Shown here in pieces: positions 1-6,188 of a stretch of 7,337 nucleotides of DNA (the first letter of the stretch is position 1; the number at the start of each line of letters is the position of its first letter). The DNA comes from CADCUY01 sp964242735 (lineage in GTDB: Bacteria > Actinomycetota > Actinomycetes > Actinomycetales > Quadrisphaeraceae). The translations under genes were made by a program, and so were the position numbers. The notes under the pieces are model-generated. The model was not told where the DNA came from and made no database searches. It was given only the letters and a program-made list of their open reading frames with translations. Location of the stretch: NCBI GenBank assembly GCA_964242735.1, contig CAXTAK010000039.1, positions 1-7,337 on the forward strand. Reading direction: 5' to 3'.

Positions 1-649
1 GCGGCGCCGTCGGTGTCGCCCAGCCCGAGACGGCGACGTCCCCGGGCACGCGCAGCCCGAGGCGGGCGGCGGCGCGCAGCACCCCCAGGGCGAGCTCGTC
101 GCCGCGACCGCGTCCGGGGAGTCGGGGCCGGCGAGCAGCTCGGCCGCGAGCGCTTCGGCCTCCGCCGCGCTGTTCCTGGCGGAGACGGCGACGCGCACGT
201 GGGACCAGTCGCCGCCGAGGTCCTGCCAGGCGTCGCGCGCGCCCGCTACGCGCCGGCGGGTCATCGGGAAGGGGCTCCGCGGGTGCCCGTGCCCGGTCGA
301 GCGGGAAGCTCAGCACGGCGGGGCGGCGCGCAGCGGCGAAGGTCGCCGCCGGCACCGTCCGAGCGGCGGCCGCGTCATCGATGGCGACGGACGAGAGCCC
401 GTCGCGCTGCGGCCCGCCCTGGACGACGGCGGGCAGCCCGGTCGCCGCGACGGCGTCGACGACGGGGTCGTCGTCGGTGGTCGTCCACACGATGAGACCG
501 TCGACGGCCTCCCCTCGCACGGCGACCCGCGCCGCCTCCGACACCCGCTCTGGCCGCCCGCAGGCGTAGGAGACGGTCATCACCGAGACCCCCGCGGCCC
601 GTGCGACCTCCACCATCGTCGGCCGCCGCCGTGGCGATCCGCTCCCCAC
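1..649 (-). pseudogene. LacI-family transcriptional regulator, multiply frameshifted and internally shortened, runs off the left edge
   Basis: LacI-family repressors bind a palindromic operator through an N-terminal helix-turn-helix and sense a sugar-like ligand through a periplasmic-binding-like domain. The helix-turn-helix is clear at about 616-530 (MVEVARAAGVSVMTVSYACG, then RPERVSEAARV). Sensor-domain pieces follow (VDGLIVWTTTDDDPVVDAV, GLPAVVQGGP, RRPAVLSFPLDR, DELALGVLRAAARLGLRVP). I chose GTG at 649 because a GGAG lies 7 nt upstream and the N-terminal extension fits. Near position 515, VSEAARVAV passes straight into VDGLIVW; intact relatives have roughly 70-80 residues there, so an in-frame segment is missing. 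The frame then changes near 270, to read FPMTRRRVAGARDAW. It returns near 100 to read DELALG, and changes again near 20 to read DTDGA. No in-frame stop ends it within the window. Either a decayed gene or indel errors in a poor contig. Family call firm; functional state inferred. Confidence 0.8.
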
Positions 650-664
650 ACGGCCACTCCATCT

Positions 665-678
665 GTGGATCGCTCCAC
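665..678. promoter_or_regulatory. LacI-type operator candidate between divergent lacI and MFS genes
   Basis: GTGGATCGCTCCAC is symmetric at 12 of 14 positions around a central CG, the usual architecture of LacI-family operators in actinobacteria. It sits in the 31-bp gap between the LacI start (649) and the transporter start (681), where autoregulation and control of the partner would be expected. A second short inverted repeat, CACCG-N5-CGGTG (676-690), overlaps its right side, and TGGATC (666-671) is mirrored by GATCCA (690-695). That LacI binds here is inference from position and symmetry. Confidence 0.5.
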
Positions 679-680
679 CG

Positions 681-1066
681 ATGAGCGGTGATCCAGCGTC
701 CTCCCAGAGGCGAGGGGCGCACGCGGGGTTCGCGGCCTTCGGTGCCTCCTGGGGCACCTGGGGCGCTTCCGTGCCGGGGGTGCGCCGACGAGCGGGGGTC
801 ACCGACGGGCAGCTGGGTGCGGCGCTGCTCGTCGCCGCCGTCGGGGCGCTGCCCGCCGTGCTGCTCACCGGCCGCGCCATCCACCTCGGCGACGTGCTCC
901 TCGCGGGCCCTGCCGTCGCCGCTGTCGGCCCCGCCGCCGTCACCTCGGCGACCCGCTTCGCCGTCGGCGCACTGGGGGAACCACGAGCGCGACTGCGACG
1001 CTCGTCGCCGGCGCGACGGCAGCTGCCACGGGCACCGCCGTGCTCGCCACCGCCGGGTCGGTGGCC
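681..1066 (+). pseudogene. MFS-type transporter N-terminal fragment, frameshifted and cut by the assembly gap
   Basis: The first 65 or so residues resemble the first two membrane segments of a major facilitator superfamily permease: GFAAFGASWGTWGASVPGV, then RRRAGVTDGQLGAALLVAAV, then GALPAVLLTGRA. After GRA the sequence departs from what a permease should show (the usual D-R-G loop is absent), although it stays hydrophobic. From about 975, at a run of five G, this frame turns Arg/Pro-rich. A different frame then gives a membrane-like Ala/Thr/Val stretch (GGTTSATATLVAGATAAATG, then TAVLATAGSVA) up to the N run. At least one frameshift and probably a deletion are therefore present. ATG 681 is the only sensible start, but it has no upstream Shine-Dalgarno. 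The LacI partner suggests a LacI-controlled transporter. The substrate is unknown. Confidence 0.55.
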
Positions 1067-1166
1067 NNNNNNNNNNNNNNNNNNNNNNNNNNNNNNNNNN
1101 NNNNNNNNNNNNNNNNNNNNNNNNNNNNNNNNNNNNNNNNNNNNNNNNNNNNNNNNNNNNNNNNNN
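1067..1166. other. Assembly gap of 100 N
   Basis: Exactly 100 unknown bases, the conventional placeholder for a scaffold gap of unknown length. It hides the rest of the transporter fragment and whatever separates it from vapBC, so adjacency of these two loci is not proven. Confidence 0.98.
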
Positions 1167-1182
1167 GAGCATCATGGTGCTC
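1167..1182. promoter_or_regulatory. Distal inverted repeat upstream of vapB, possible VapB operator
   Basis: GAGCATCATGGTGCTC pairs at 7 of 8 positions per arm around a CATG centre. It begins at the first base after the gap and lies about 27 bp upstream of the vapB start. Ribbon-helix-helix antitoxins commonly repress their own operon through paired inverted repeats, so this is a candidate distal site. Binding is inferred. Confidence 0.45.
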
Positions 1183-1189
1183 ATCCGTG

Positions 1190-1209
1190 TGACGCTATGG
1201 TGCGCGTCA
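1190..1209 (+). promoter_or_regulatory. vapBC promoter/operator: 6-bp inverted repeat around a -10 element
   Basis: TGACGC (1190-1195) and GCGTCA (1204-1209) form a perfect inverted repeat separated by 8 bases. The spacer carries TATGGT (1196-1201), a reasonable -10 hexamer ending 7 nt before the vapB ATG at 1209. That spacing predicts transcription starting at or next to the A of the start codon, which means a leaderless mRNA; no Shine-Dalgarno is visible upstream. A repressor bound here would cover the -10, matching VapBC autoregulation. No convincing -35 was seen. Promoter and operator roles are inferred. Confidence 0.5.
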
Positions 1210-1469
1210 TGAGGACGACGGTGACCCTGGACGACGACCTGTTCGCCTCGCTCCAGCGACTGGCGCACGAGCGCGGGACGTCCTTCAAGCAGGTCCTGAA
1301 CGGCACCCTGCGCTCGGGACTCCAGCCGCCTCAGCAGGACCGCACTGCCCACCGGATGCCGACCGGGCGCCTGGAGCTCCGTGAAGGTGTGGACATCACC
1401 AAGGCGCTGCGTCTGGCGGGGGAGCTCGAGGACGAGGAGATCGTGCGCAAGATGGAGCTGCGGAAGTGA
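1209..1469 (+). CDS. vapB: VapB-type ribbon-helix-helix antitoxin
   Basis: This 86-residue protein should neutralise the VapC encoded next to it and repress their shared promoter. Residues 2-7 (RTTVTL) form the DNA-contacting strand, and residues 8-38 form the two helices of a ribbon-helix-helix (DDDLFASLQRLAHERG, then TSFKQVLNGTLRSGL). The charged tail (residues 55-86, with ITKALRLAGELEDEEIV) is the likely toxin-binding segment. In-frame ATG 1197 is possible (adding MVRV), but ATG 1209 matches the usual MRTTVTL start of the family and the -10 spacing. The stop overlaps the vapC start by 4 nt, so the two are translationally coupled. Length and layout are normal. Partnership with VapC is inferred from adjacency. 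Confidence 0.88.
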   Translation: MRTTVTLDDDLFASLQRLAHERGTSFKQVLNGTLRSGLQPPQQDRTAHRMPTGRLELREGVDITKALRLAGELEDEEIVRKMELRK

Positions 1470-1894
1470 AGCTGCTCGACGTGAACCTGCTGCTGTACGC
1501 CTACGACGAGGCGTCACCGCAGCACGAGCGGGCCAACGCCTGGCTCAACGACGCACTGTCCGGGCCCGAGACCGTCGCGCTGCCGTGGGCTGTGCTGACA
1601 GCGTTCGTCCGCCTGAGCACCAAGGCGGTCGTCTTCCGGCGTCCGCTCAGCGTCGACGGCGCGCTCGACGTGGTCGACGGGTGGCTGGGCCGGCCCACGA
1701 CGACCGTGGTGCACCCCACTCCCCGCCACGCCGCGCTGCTGCGGGAGCTGCTCGCACCGCTCGGGACGGCGGGCAACCTCACCAACGACGCCCACCTCGC
1801 GGCACTGGCCATCGAGCACAGCGCACAGCTCTGCTCCGCGGATGCCGACTTCTCGCGCTTCCCGGGGCTGCGCTGGTTCGACCCCTTGCGCTGA
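1466..1894 (+). CDS. vapC: VapC-type PIN-domain ribonuclease toxin
   Basis: A 142-residue single PIN domain. VapC toxins are Mg2+-dependent ribonucleases that cut tRNA or rRNA and stop growth until VapB binds them. Visible active-site acids are D5 (MKLLDVNLLLYAYD), D108 (NLTNDAHLAALAIEH) and D126/D128 (SADADF), followed by the typical C-terminus FPGLRWFDPL. At residues 40-50 (PWAVLTAFVRL) the acid present in many VapCs is absent. This is typical of the subfamily collected as the 'M. tuberculosis PIN family' and is not taken as inactivation. Translation starts at GTG 1466, overlapping the vapB stop as GTGA, with GGAG 8 nt upstream inside vapB. The gene converges on pstB across 70 bp. The RNA target cannot be predicted. 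Confidence 0.9.
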   Translation: MKLLDVNLLLYAYDEASPQHERANAWLNDALSGPETVALPWAVLTAFVRLSTKAVVFRRPLSVDGALDVVDGWLGRPTTTVVHPTPRHAALLRELLAPLGTAGNLTNDAHLAALAIEHSAQLCSADADFSRFPGLRWFDPLR

Positions 1895-1908
1895 ACGCGC
1901 CAGTGCAC

Positions 1909-1934
1909 CGTCGCGCCCGGAGGCGGGGACGACG
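1909..1934 (+). terminator. Weak hairpin after vapC, possible terminator
   Basis: CGTCG (1909-1913) pairs with CGACG (1930-1934). After a 2x2 internal loop, CCC pairs with GGG around a short loop. It lies 15 nt past the vapC stop. There is no T run, and the stem overlaps the next hairpin by two bases, so the call is tentative. Confidence 0.3.
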
Positions 1935-1962
1935 TGGCAGGCGGCAGGCGGCAGGCGCCACG
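1933..1962 (-). terminator. Hairpin immediately after pstB, possible pst-operon terminator
   Basis: CGTGGC (1933-1938) and GCCACG (1957-1962) form a perfect 6-bp stem, starting two bases after the pstB stop on the minus strand. The 18-nt loop consists of a tandem repeat. No U tract follows, as is common in very GC-rich actinobacteria. It separates the convergent pst and vapBC units and could serve both directions. Confidence 0.4.
1936..1956. repeat. Three perfect tandem copies of GGCAGGC
   Basis: The 7-bp unit GGCAGGC occurs three times head to tail with no mismatch, inside the hairpin loop between vapC and pstB. It is noncoding on both strands. Copy number could vary by slippage. No function is evident beyond setting the hairpin loop size. 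Confidence 0.85.
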
Positions 1963-1964
1963 CC

Positions 1965-2744
1965 TCACCCGAAGCGGCCCGAGACGTAGTCCTCCGTGGC
2001 CTTCTGCGTGGGGTTGGAGAAGATCGTCGCGGTGTCGGCCATCTCGACCAGCTTCCCCGGCTTGCCGGTGCCGGCGATGTTGAAGAAGCCCGTCTCGTCG
2101 GAGACGCGCGACGCCTGCTGCATGTTGTGCGTGACGATGACGATCGTGTAGTCCTGCTTGAGCTCCCCGATGAGGTCCTCGATCGCGAGGGTCGAGATGG
2201 GGTCGAGCGCGGAGCACGGCTCGTCCATCAGCAGCACCTGGGGCTGGACGGCGATGGCCCGGGCGATGCACAGGCGCTGCTGCTGCCCACCGGACAGGCT
2301 CGACCCCGGACGGCCGAGACGGTCCTTGACCTCCTCCCACAGGTTCGCCCCGCGCAGGGAGCGCTCGACGAGCTCGTCGGCGTAGGCCCTCCTCATCCGT
2401 CGGTTGTTGAGCTTCGACCCGGCCAGCACGTTCTCGGCGATCGACATCGTGGGGAAGGGGTTGGGGCGCTGGAAGACCATCCCGATGGAGCGGCGGACGT
2501 CGACCGGGTCGACGTCCGAGCCGTAGATGTCCTGGCCGTCCATGACGACCTTGCCCTCGACGCGGGCCCCGGGGATGACCTCGTGCATGCGGTTCAGGGA
2601 GCGCAGGAACGTGGACTTGCCGCACCCCGACGGCCCGATCAGGGCGGTGACGGTGCGCGGCTCGATGACCATCGTGGCCTTCTCGACGGCGAGGAAGTCG
2701 CCGTAGTAGATGTCGAGGTCGGAGACGTCGATGCGCTTGCCCAT
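1965..2744 (-). CDS. pstB: Phosphate ABC transporter ATP-binding protein PstB
   Basis: The cytoplasmic ATPase that powers phosphate import through PstC/PstA. The 259-residue protein has the full ABC set in order: Walker A GPSGCGKST (37-45), Q-loop FQRPNPFP (Q92), signature LSGGQQQR (150-157), Walker B VLLMDE (170-175) followed by PCSALDP, and H-loop THNM (H206). FQRPNPFP and DEPCSALDP are PstB hallmarks that separate it from other ABC ATPases. ATG 2744 is preceded by AAGGA at 6-nt spacing. It is the last gene of the operon, 52 bp after pstA. No phoU follows; the next gene, vapC, is convergent. It is intact and of normal length. Confidence 0.98.
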   Translation of the reverse strand: MGKRIDVSDLDIYYGDFLAVEKATMVIEPRTVTALIGPSGCGKSTFLRSLNRMHEVIPGARVEGKVVMDGQDIYGSDVDPVDVRRSIGMVFQRPNPFPTMSIAENVLAGSKLNNRRMRRAYADELVERSLRGANLWEEVKDRLGRPGSSLSGGQQQRLCIARAIAVQPQVLLMDEPCSALDPISTLAIEDLIGELKQDYTIVIVTHNMQQASRVSDETGFFNIAGTGKPGKLVEMADTATIFSNPTQKATEDYVSGRFG

Positions 2745-2796
2745 GAGGTGTCCTTCGGTGCTGGTGTGGTGCAGTGTTGTCGGTGGGGTGCTGGGG

Positions 2797-3927
2797 TCAA
2801 CGGGCCTTGGGGGAGAAGGCCCGGGAGATGAACCGGGCGATGAGGTTGAACAGCATGACGATGATGACGAGGGTCAGCGCCGCCGTCCAGGCCCGGTCCA
2901 CGGAGAACTCCGGGGTCGACCCCGGCTGGGTGAAGGAGTAGAAGGAGAACACCGGCAGGGTCGCCATGCGTCCCTCGAAGGGGTTGAGGTTCACCGAGGT
3001 CGTGGTGCCCACGGTGACCAGCAGGGGCGCCGTCTCCCCGATCACCCGGGCGATGGCCAGGGTGATGCCCGTCGCGATGCCGGCGACGGAGGTCCGCAGC
3101 ACGATGCGCACGATCGTCAGCCACTTGGGCACCCCGAGGGCGTAGGAGGCCTCGCGCAGCTCGTTCGGCACGAGCTTGAGCATCTCCTCGGTCGATCGCA
3201 CCACCAGCGGGATCATCAGCACCGACAGGGCCACCGCCCCCATGATGCCCAGGCGCGCCGCCGGCCCCAGGAGCAGGGTGAACAGGGCGAAGGCGAAGAG
3301 ACCCGCCACGATGGAGGGGATGCCGGTCATCACGTCGACGAGGAAGGTGATGGCCTTCGCGAGCCGGCCGCTGCCGTACTCCACGAGGTACACGGCTGTC
3401 AGCAACCCGATGGGCACGGAGATCACCGCCGCCAGCGCGGTGATGATCAGGGTGCCCATGATGGCGTGGTACGCCCCGCCGCCCTCCCCGACGACGTTGC
3501 GCATGGAGTAGGTGAAGAACTCGGGGTCGAAGCGGTTCGTGCCCCGGCTGACGACCGTCCACGCCACCGACAGCAGCGGCAGCAGCGCGAGGACGAACGC
3601 ACCGGTGACCAGGCACGTCACCAGCCGGTCGATGGCCTTGCGGGGCCCCTCGACCGCGCGCGAGGCGATCACCAGGGCGAGCACGAACAGGACCGCGCCG
3701 ATGACGAGGGTGCCGACCACGGACGCGCCGCCGGACAGCAGGGCCACGACGCCCGCTGCGACCAGGAGCGCGGCCACCGCGAGCACGGGCGGCAGCCAGC
3801 GCGGCAGTGAGCGGGTGCCGAGGCGCACCGGTGCGGGAGGCGGCGCGGCGGTGACCGCGCCGGTGGGCGGCGCCGGCCGCGTCGCGACGGGCGTCGCGGT
3901 CGGATCGGGGGAGCGCAGGTCGGTCAT
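2797..3927 (-). CDS. pstA: Phosphate ABC transporter permease PstA
   Basis: One of the two inner-membrane subunits forming the phosphate channel. It has 376 residues. A Pro/Ala/Thr-rich cytoplasmic tail (1-40) is followed by two hydrophobic segments (about 43-65 and 67-90), then the permease core with segments near 105-127, 153-182, 192-221, 226-243, 280-306 and 347-366. The EAA loop that docks PstB is at about 248-277 (NELREASYALGVPKWLTIVR). The sequence IARVIGETAPLL (292-303) is typical of PstA. The extra N-terminal membrane pair makes it longer than the roughly 300-residue enterobacterial form. Its ATG overlaps the pstC stop by one base (TGATG), with GGAG 7 nt upstream, pointing to translational coupling. 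Segment boundaries are by eye. Confidence 0.97.
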   Translation of the reverse strand: MTDLRSPDPTATPVATRPAPPTGAVTAAPPPAPVRLGTRSLPRWLPPVLAVAALLVAAGVVALLSGGASVVGTLVIGAVLFVLALVIASRAVEGPRKAIDRLVTCLVTGAFVLALLPLLSVAWTVVSRGTNRFDPEFFTYSMRNVVGEGGGAYHAIMGTLIITALAAVISVPIGLLTAVYLVEYGSGRLAKAITFLVDVMTGIPSIVAGLFAFALFTLLLGPAARLGIMGAVALSVLMIPLVVRSTEEMLKLVPNELREASYALGVPKWLTIVRIVLRTSVAGIATGITLAIARVIGETAPLLVTVGTTTSVNLNPFEGRMATLPVFSFYSFTQPGSTPEFSVDRAWTAALTLVIIVMLFNLIARFISRAFSPKAR

Positions 3928-4871
3928 CAGTTGGCTCCGGAGAACTCGGCGCGGCGGTTGACCACGGCGCGGGCGGCGAAGTTCACGGCGAAGGTGAGCA
4001 CGAAGAGCACCAGGCCCGTGGCGATGAGGGTGCTGATCTCCACGCCCGTGGACTCGGGGAACTGCAGCGCGATGTTCGCCGGGATGGTGGTCGGGTTGCT
4101 GACGCTGATGAGGTTGAACGTGATGCCCGCCCCCCCGGAGAGGACCAGCGCGACGGCCATCGTCTCCCCGAGCGCCCGACCGAGCCCGAGCATGGCCGCC
4201 GAGACCACCCCGGAGCGGCCGTAGGGGATGACGGCGTAGCGGATCATCTCCCAGCGCGTCGCCCCCAGCGCCAGGGCCGCCTCCTCGTGCAGGCGCGGGG
4301 TCTGGGAGAACACCTCCCGCGACAGCGCGGTGATGACCGGCAGGATCATCACCGCGAGGACGAGCCCCGCGGTGAGGATGGTGCGCCCGGTGCCCGACGC
4401 GGGGCCGGCGAAGAACGGGAGCCAGCTGACGTTCTCCGCGAGCCAGGCGTACACGGGCACCAGGGCCGGCCCGAAGGCGAAGATGCCCCAGAGGCCGAAG
4501 ACGATGCTGGGCACCGCGGCGAGCAGGTCGACGACGTAGCTCAGGCTGGTCGCGAGGCGCCGGGGGGCGAAGTGCGAGAGGTACAGCGCGATCCCGACGC
4601 CCAGCGGCGCGCCGACGAGCAGCGCGATGAGGGCGGCGAGCACGGTCCCGAAGAGCAGTGGCCCCACGTACGGCAGCAGCCCGTTCCCGCCCAGCACCTC
4701 CTCGTCCGGGGCTGTGAGCGCGGGCACGGACTCCGCGAGGAGGAACACGCTGACCCCGGCGAGGATCAGGAGGATCACCGCGCCCGCGGCGGTGGCCGTG
4801 CCGCGGAAGATGCGGTCACCGGGGCGCGCCGCCCCACCGCCGAGCCGCGGTGAGGGGCTGGTGGTCGACAT
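3927..4871 (-). CDS. pstC: Phosphate ABC transporter permease PstC
   Basis: The partner channel subunit of PstA in the inner membrane; 314 residues, the usual length. Hydrophobic segments lie near residues 27-47, 70-99, 112-142, 163-184, 221-246 and 279-302. The EAA loop for PstB is at 195-222 (HEEAALALGATRWEMIRYAV). The motif GLGRALGETMAVALVLSG (229-246) is diagnostic of PstC. An in-frame start exists at 4949, but ATG 4871 is preferred: GGAGG lies 8 nt upstream, and the MSTTSPSPRLGG start avoids a non-conserved extension into the intercistronic hairpin. It follows pstS by 115 bp and overlaps pstA by one base. Confidence 0.97.
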   Translation of the reverse strand: MSTTSPSPRLGGGAARPGDRIFRGTATAAGAVILLILAGVSVFLLAESVPALTAPDEEVLGGNGLLPYVGPLLFGTVLAALIALLVGAPLGVGIALYLSHFAPRRLATSLSYVVDLLAAVPSIVFGLWGIFAFGPALVPVYAWLAENVSWLPFFAGPASGTGRTILTAGLVLAVMILPVITALSREVFSQTPRLHEEAALALGATRWEMIRYAVIPYGRSGVVSAAMLGLGRALGETMAVALVLSGGAGITFNLISVSNPTTIPANIALQFPESTGVEISTLIATGLVLFVLTFAVNFAARAVVNRRAEFSGAN

Positions 4872-4922
4872 GGCTGGGGCCTCCGGGCCGGTCCTGGTGG
4901 TGACGGGGTCGTGGCGTGTCGC

Positions 4923-4946
4923 CGGGGTCAGAGGGAGTAGACCCCG
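4923..4946 (-). promoter_or_regulatory. Intercistronic hairpin between pstS and pstC
   Basis: CGGGGTC (4923-4929) and GACCCCG (4940-4946) form a perfect 7-bp stem with a 10-nt loop, 40 nt past the pstS stop and ahead of the pstC ribosome site. Binding-protein genes of ABC operons often carry such a hairpin, which protects the upstream message or partly terminates transcription so that the binding protein outnumbers the permeases. No U tract follows. The role is inferred. Confidence 0.45.
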
Positions 4947-4986
4947 CACCGCCGCGGACTGCGACGGCGCGGGCTCGACCCGGTGG

Positions 4987-6109
4987 TCAGCTGGCCGCGC
5001 TGATCCCCTCGATCGTGGAGCTGACCTCGGTGCTCAGCTCGGCGGAGATCGGCGCGGACCCGGCGTTGGTCGCCGCCTCCTGCTGGCCCTCCTCGCTGGC
5101 GATGTAGCCGAGGAAGCCCTTCACCAGGTCGGCCTCCGCGGCGTCCTCGTAGGTGGAGCAGGCGATCGCGTAGCTGACCAGGACGATCGGGTAGGTGCCG
5201 GCGTCGGTGATCGTGCGGTCGATGTCGATGGCGATGTCACCTTCCGGGCGGCCCTCGACGCGCGGCGAGGCGTCGACCACGGCGGCCGCGGCCTGCGCCT
5301 CCGGGCCCTGGAAAGCATCGCCCACCTGGACCGCCACCTGGCCCAGGTCAGTCGTGCGGCTGGCGTCGGCGTAGCCGATGTACCCGGCGCCGGCGGTGAT
5401 CGCCTGGACGACCCCGTCGGTGCCCTGCGCGGCCTCGCCGCCGGGCGCCGGCCACACACCGTCAGCCTCGTAGGGGAAGTCGGCCTCGGCGTTCGCGACG
5501 AGGTACTCGATGAAGTTCTCCGTGGTCCCGGAGTCATCCGCGCGGTGCACCGTGGTGATCGGGCCCGCCGGCAGGGCCGTGCCGCCGTTGTCGGTGGCGA
5601 TCGCCGGGTCGGACCAGTCGGTGATCGCCCCGTTGAAGATCTTCGCGATGGTAGCCGGGGCGAGCTGCAGGTCCTCGACGCCCTCGAGGTTGTAGGCGAT
5701 GGCGATGGGGGAGACGTAGACGGGCACGTCGAACGCATCGCCGCCCGCGCACCGCTCGGTGGCGGCGCTCAGCTCCTCGTCGTCGAGGTAGGCGTCGGAC
5801 CCGGCGAAGGGCACCGCGCCGGTGGTGAACTGCTCGCGCCCCGCGCCGGAGCCCGCCGGGTCGTAGGTCACGGTGGCGTCGGGGTTCGCCGTCTGGAAGC
5901 CCGCGATCCACGCCTCCATCGCCGAGCCCTGCGAGCTGGCNNNNNNNNNNNNNNNNNNNNNNNNNNNNNNNNNNNNNNNNNNNNNNNNNNNNNNNNNNNN
6001 NNNNNNNNNNNNNNNNNNNNNNNNNNNNNNNNNNNNNNNNCAGCGAGAGCAGGGAGGCAGCCGCCACGGGCAGGACGGCCCGGCGGCGGGAGGTGGTGGA
6101 GCGCATCAC
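4987..6109 (-). CDS. pstS: Phosphate-binding protein PstS, interrupted by an assembly gap
   Basis: The extracytoplasmic receptor that captures phosphate and delivers it to PstC/PstA. The N-terminus (MRSTTSRRRAVLPVAAASL, at 6106-6041) is a signal peptide with three arginines and a hydrophobic core; the expected lipobox cysteine falls in the gap. After the gap the protein resumes at 5940 (ASSQGSAMEAWIAGFQ) and runs 317 residues to the TGA at 4987. Phosphate-site motifs are GSGAGREQF and FAGSDAYL (from about 5853 to 5785), and HRADDSGTTENFIEYL (about 5547-5500). Two cysteines (codons near 5750 and 5160) could form a disulfide. GTG 6109 has AGAAGGG 9 nt upstream and is slightly favoured over ATG 6106. 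Taken literally, 100 N would shift the frame; the true gap must be a multiple of 3. It is first in the pst operon, downstream of a PHO box. Confidence 0.95.
5941..6040. other. Assembly gap of 100 N inside pstS
   Basis: A placeholder of exactly 100 unknown bases. It removes the end of the PstS signal peptide and the start of the mature protein. Because the flanking pstS frames do not join across 100 bases, the true length differs from 100 or a flank carries an indel. Confidence 0.98.
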
Positions 6110-6134
6110 GGAGTGGAGCCCTTCTGGCAGGTAT

Positions 6135-6153
6135 CGCCCGGTCGCGCCGGGCG
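6135..6153 (-). promoter_or_regulatory. pstS leader hairpin 2 (proximal)
   Basis: CGCCCGG (6135-6141) pairs with CCGGGCG (6147-6153) around a 5-nt loop TCGCG. It lies between the PHO box and pstS, just ahead of the ribosome site at 6125-6119. It shares two bases with the neighbouring hairpin, so the two stems compete at their junction. Function unknown. Confidence 0.4.
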
Positions 6154-6172
6154 TCCGGCGGAGGGCCGGACG
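6152..6172 (-). promoter_or_regulatory. pstS leader hairpin 1 (distal)
   Basis: CGTCCGGC (6152-6159) and GCCGGACG (6165-6172) form a perfect 8-bp stem with a 5-nt loop, downstream of the PHO box in the probable pstS leader. It may stabilise the message or attenuate transcription. No U tract follows, so a simple terminator is unlikely. Confidence 0.45.
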
Positions 6173-6188
6173 AGGCGACGGTAGGGAG

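Noticed and set aside
375..1517. A long minus-strand open frame crossing the first N run
   Set aside because: It is Arg/Gly/Ala-rich with no recognisable domain, is antisense to vapB and to the transporter fragment, and is open only because of high GC and the unread Ns.
1580..1620. VapC possibly inactive because the mid-protein acidic residue is missing (PWAVLTAFVRL)
   Set aside because: This substitution is usual in the 'M. tuberculosis PIN' VapC subfamily, and the other active-site acids are present.
1842..3810. Long plus-strand open frames opposite pstB and pstA (1842-2831 and 2710-3810)
   Set aside because: The His/Asp/Gly/Arg-rich translations have no motifs. They are shadow frames of real ABC transporter genes.
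4872..4949. Longer PstC starting at 4949
   Set aside because: The extension does not look like PstC and lies over the hairpin, while ATG 4871 has a well-placed GGAGG.
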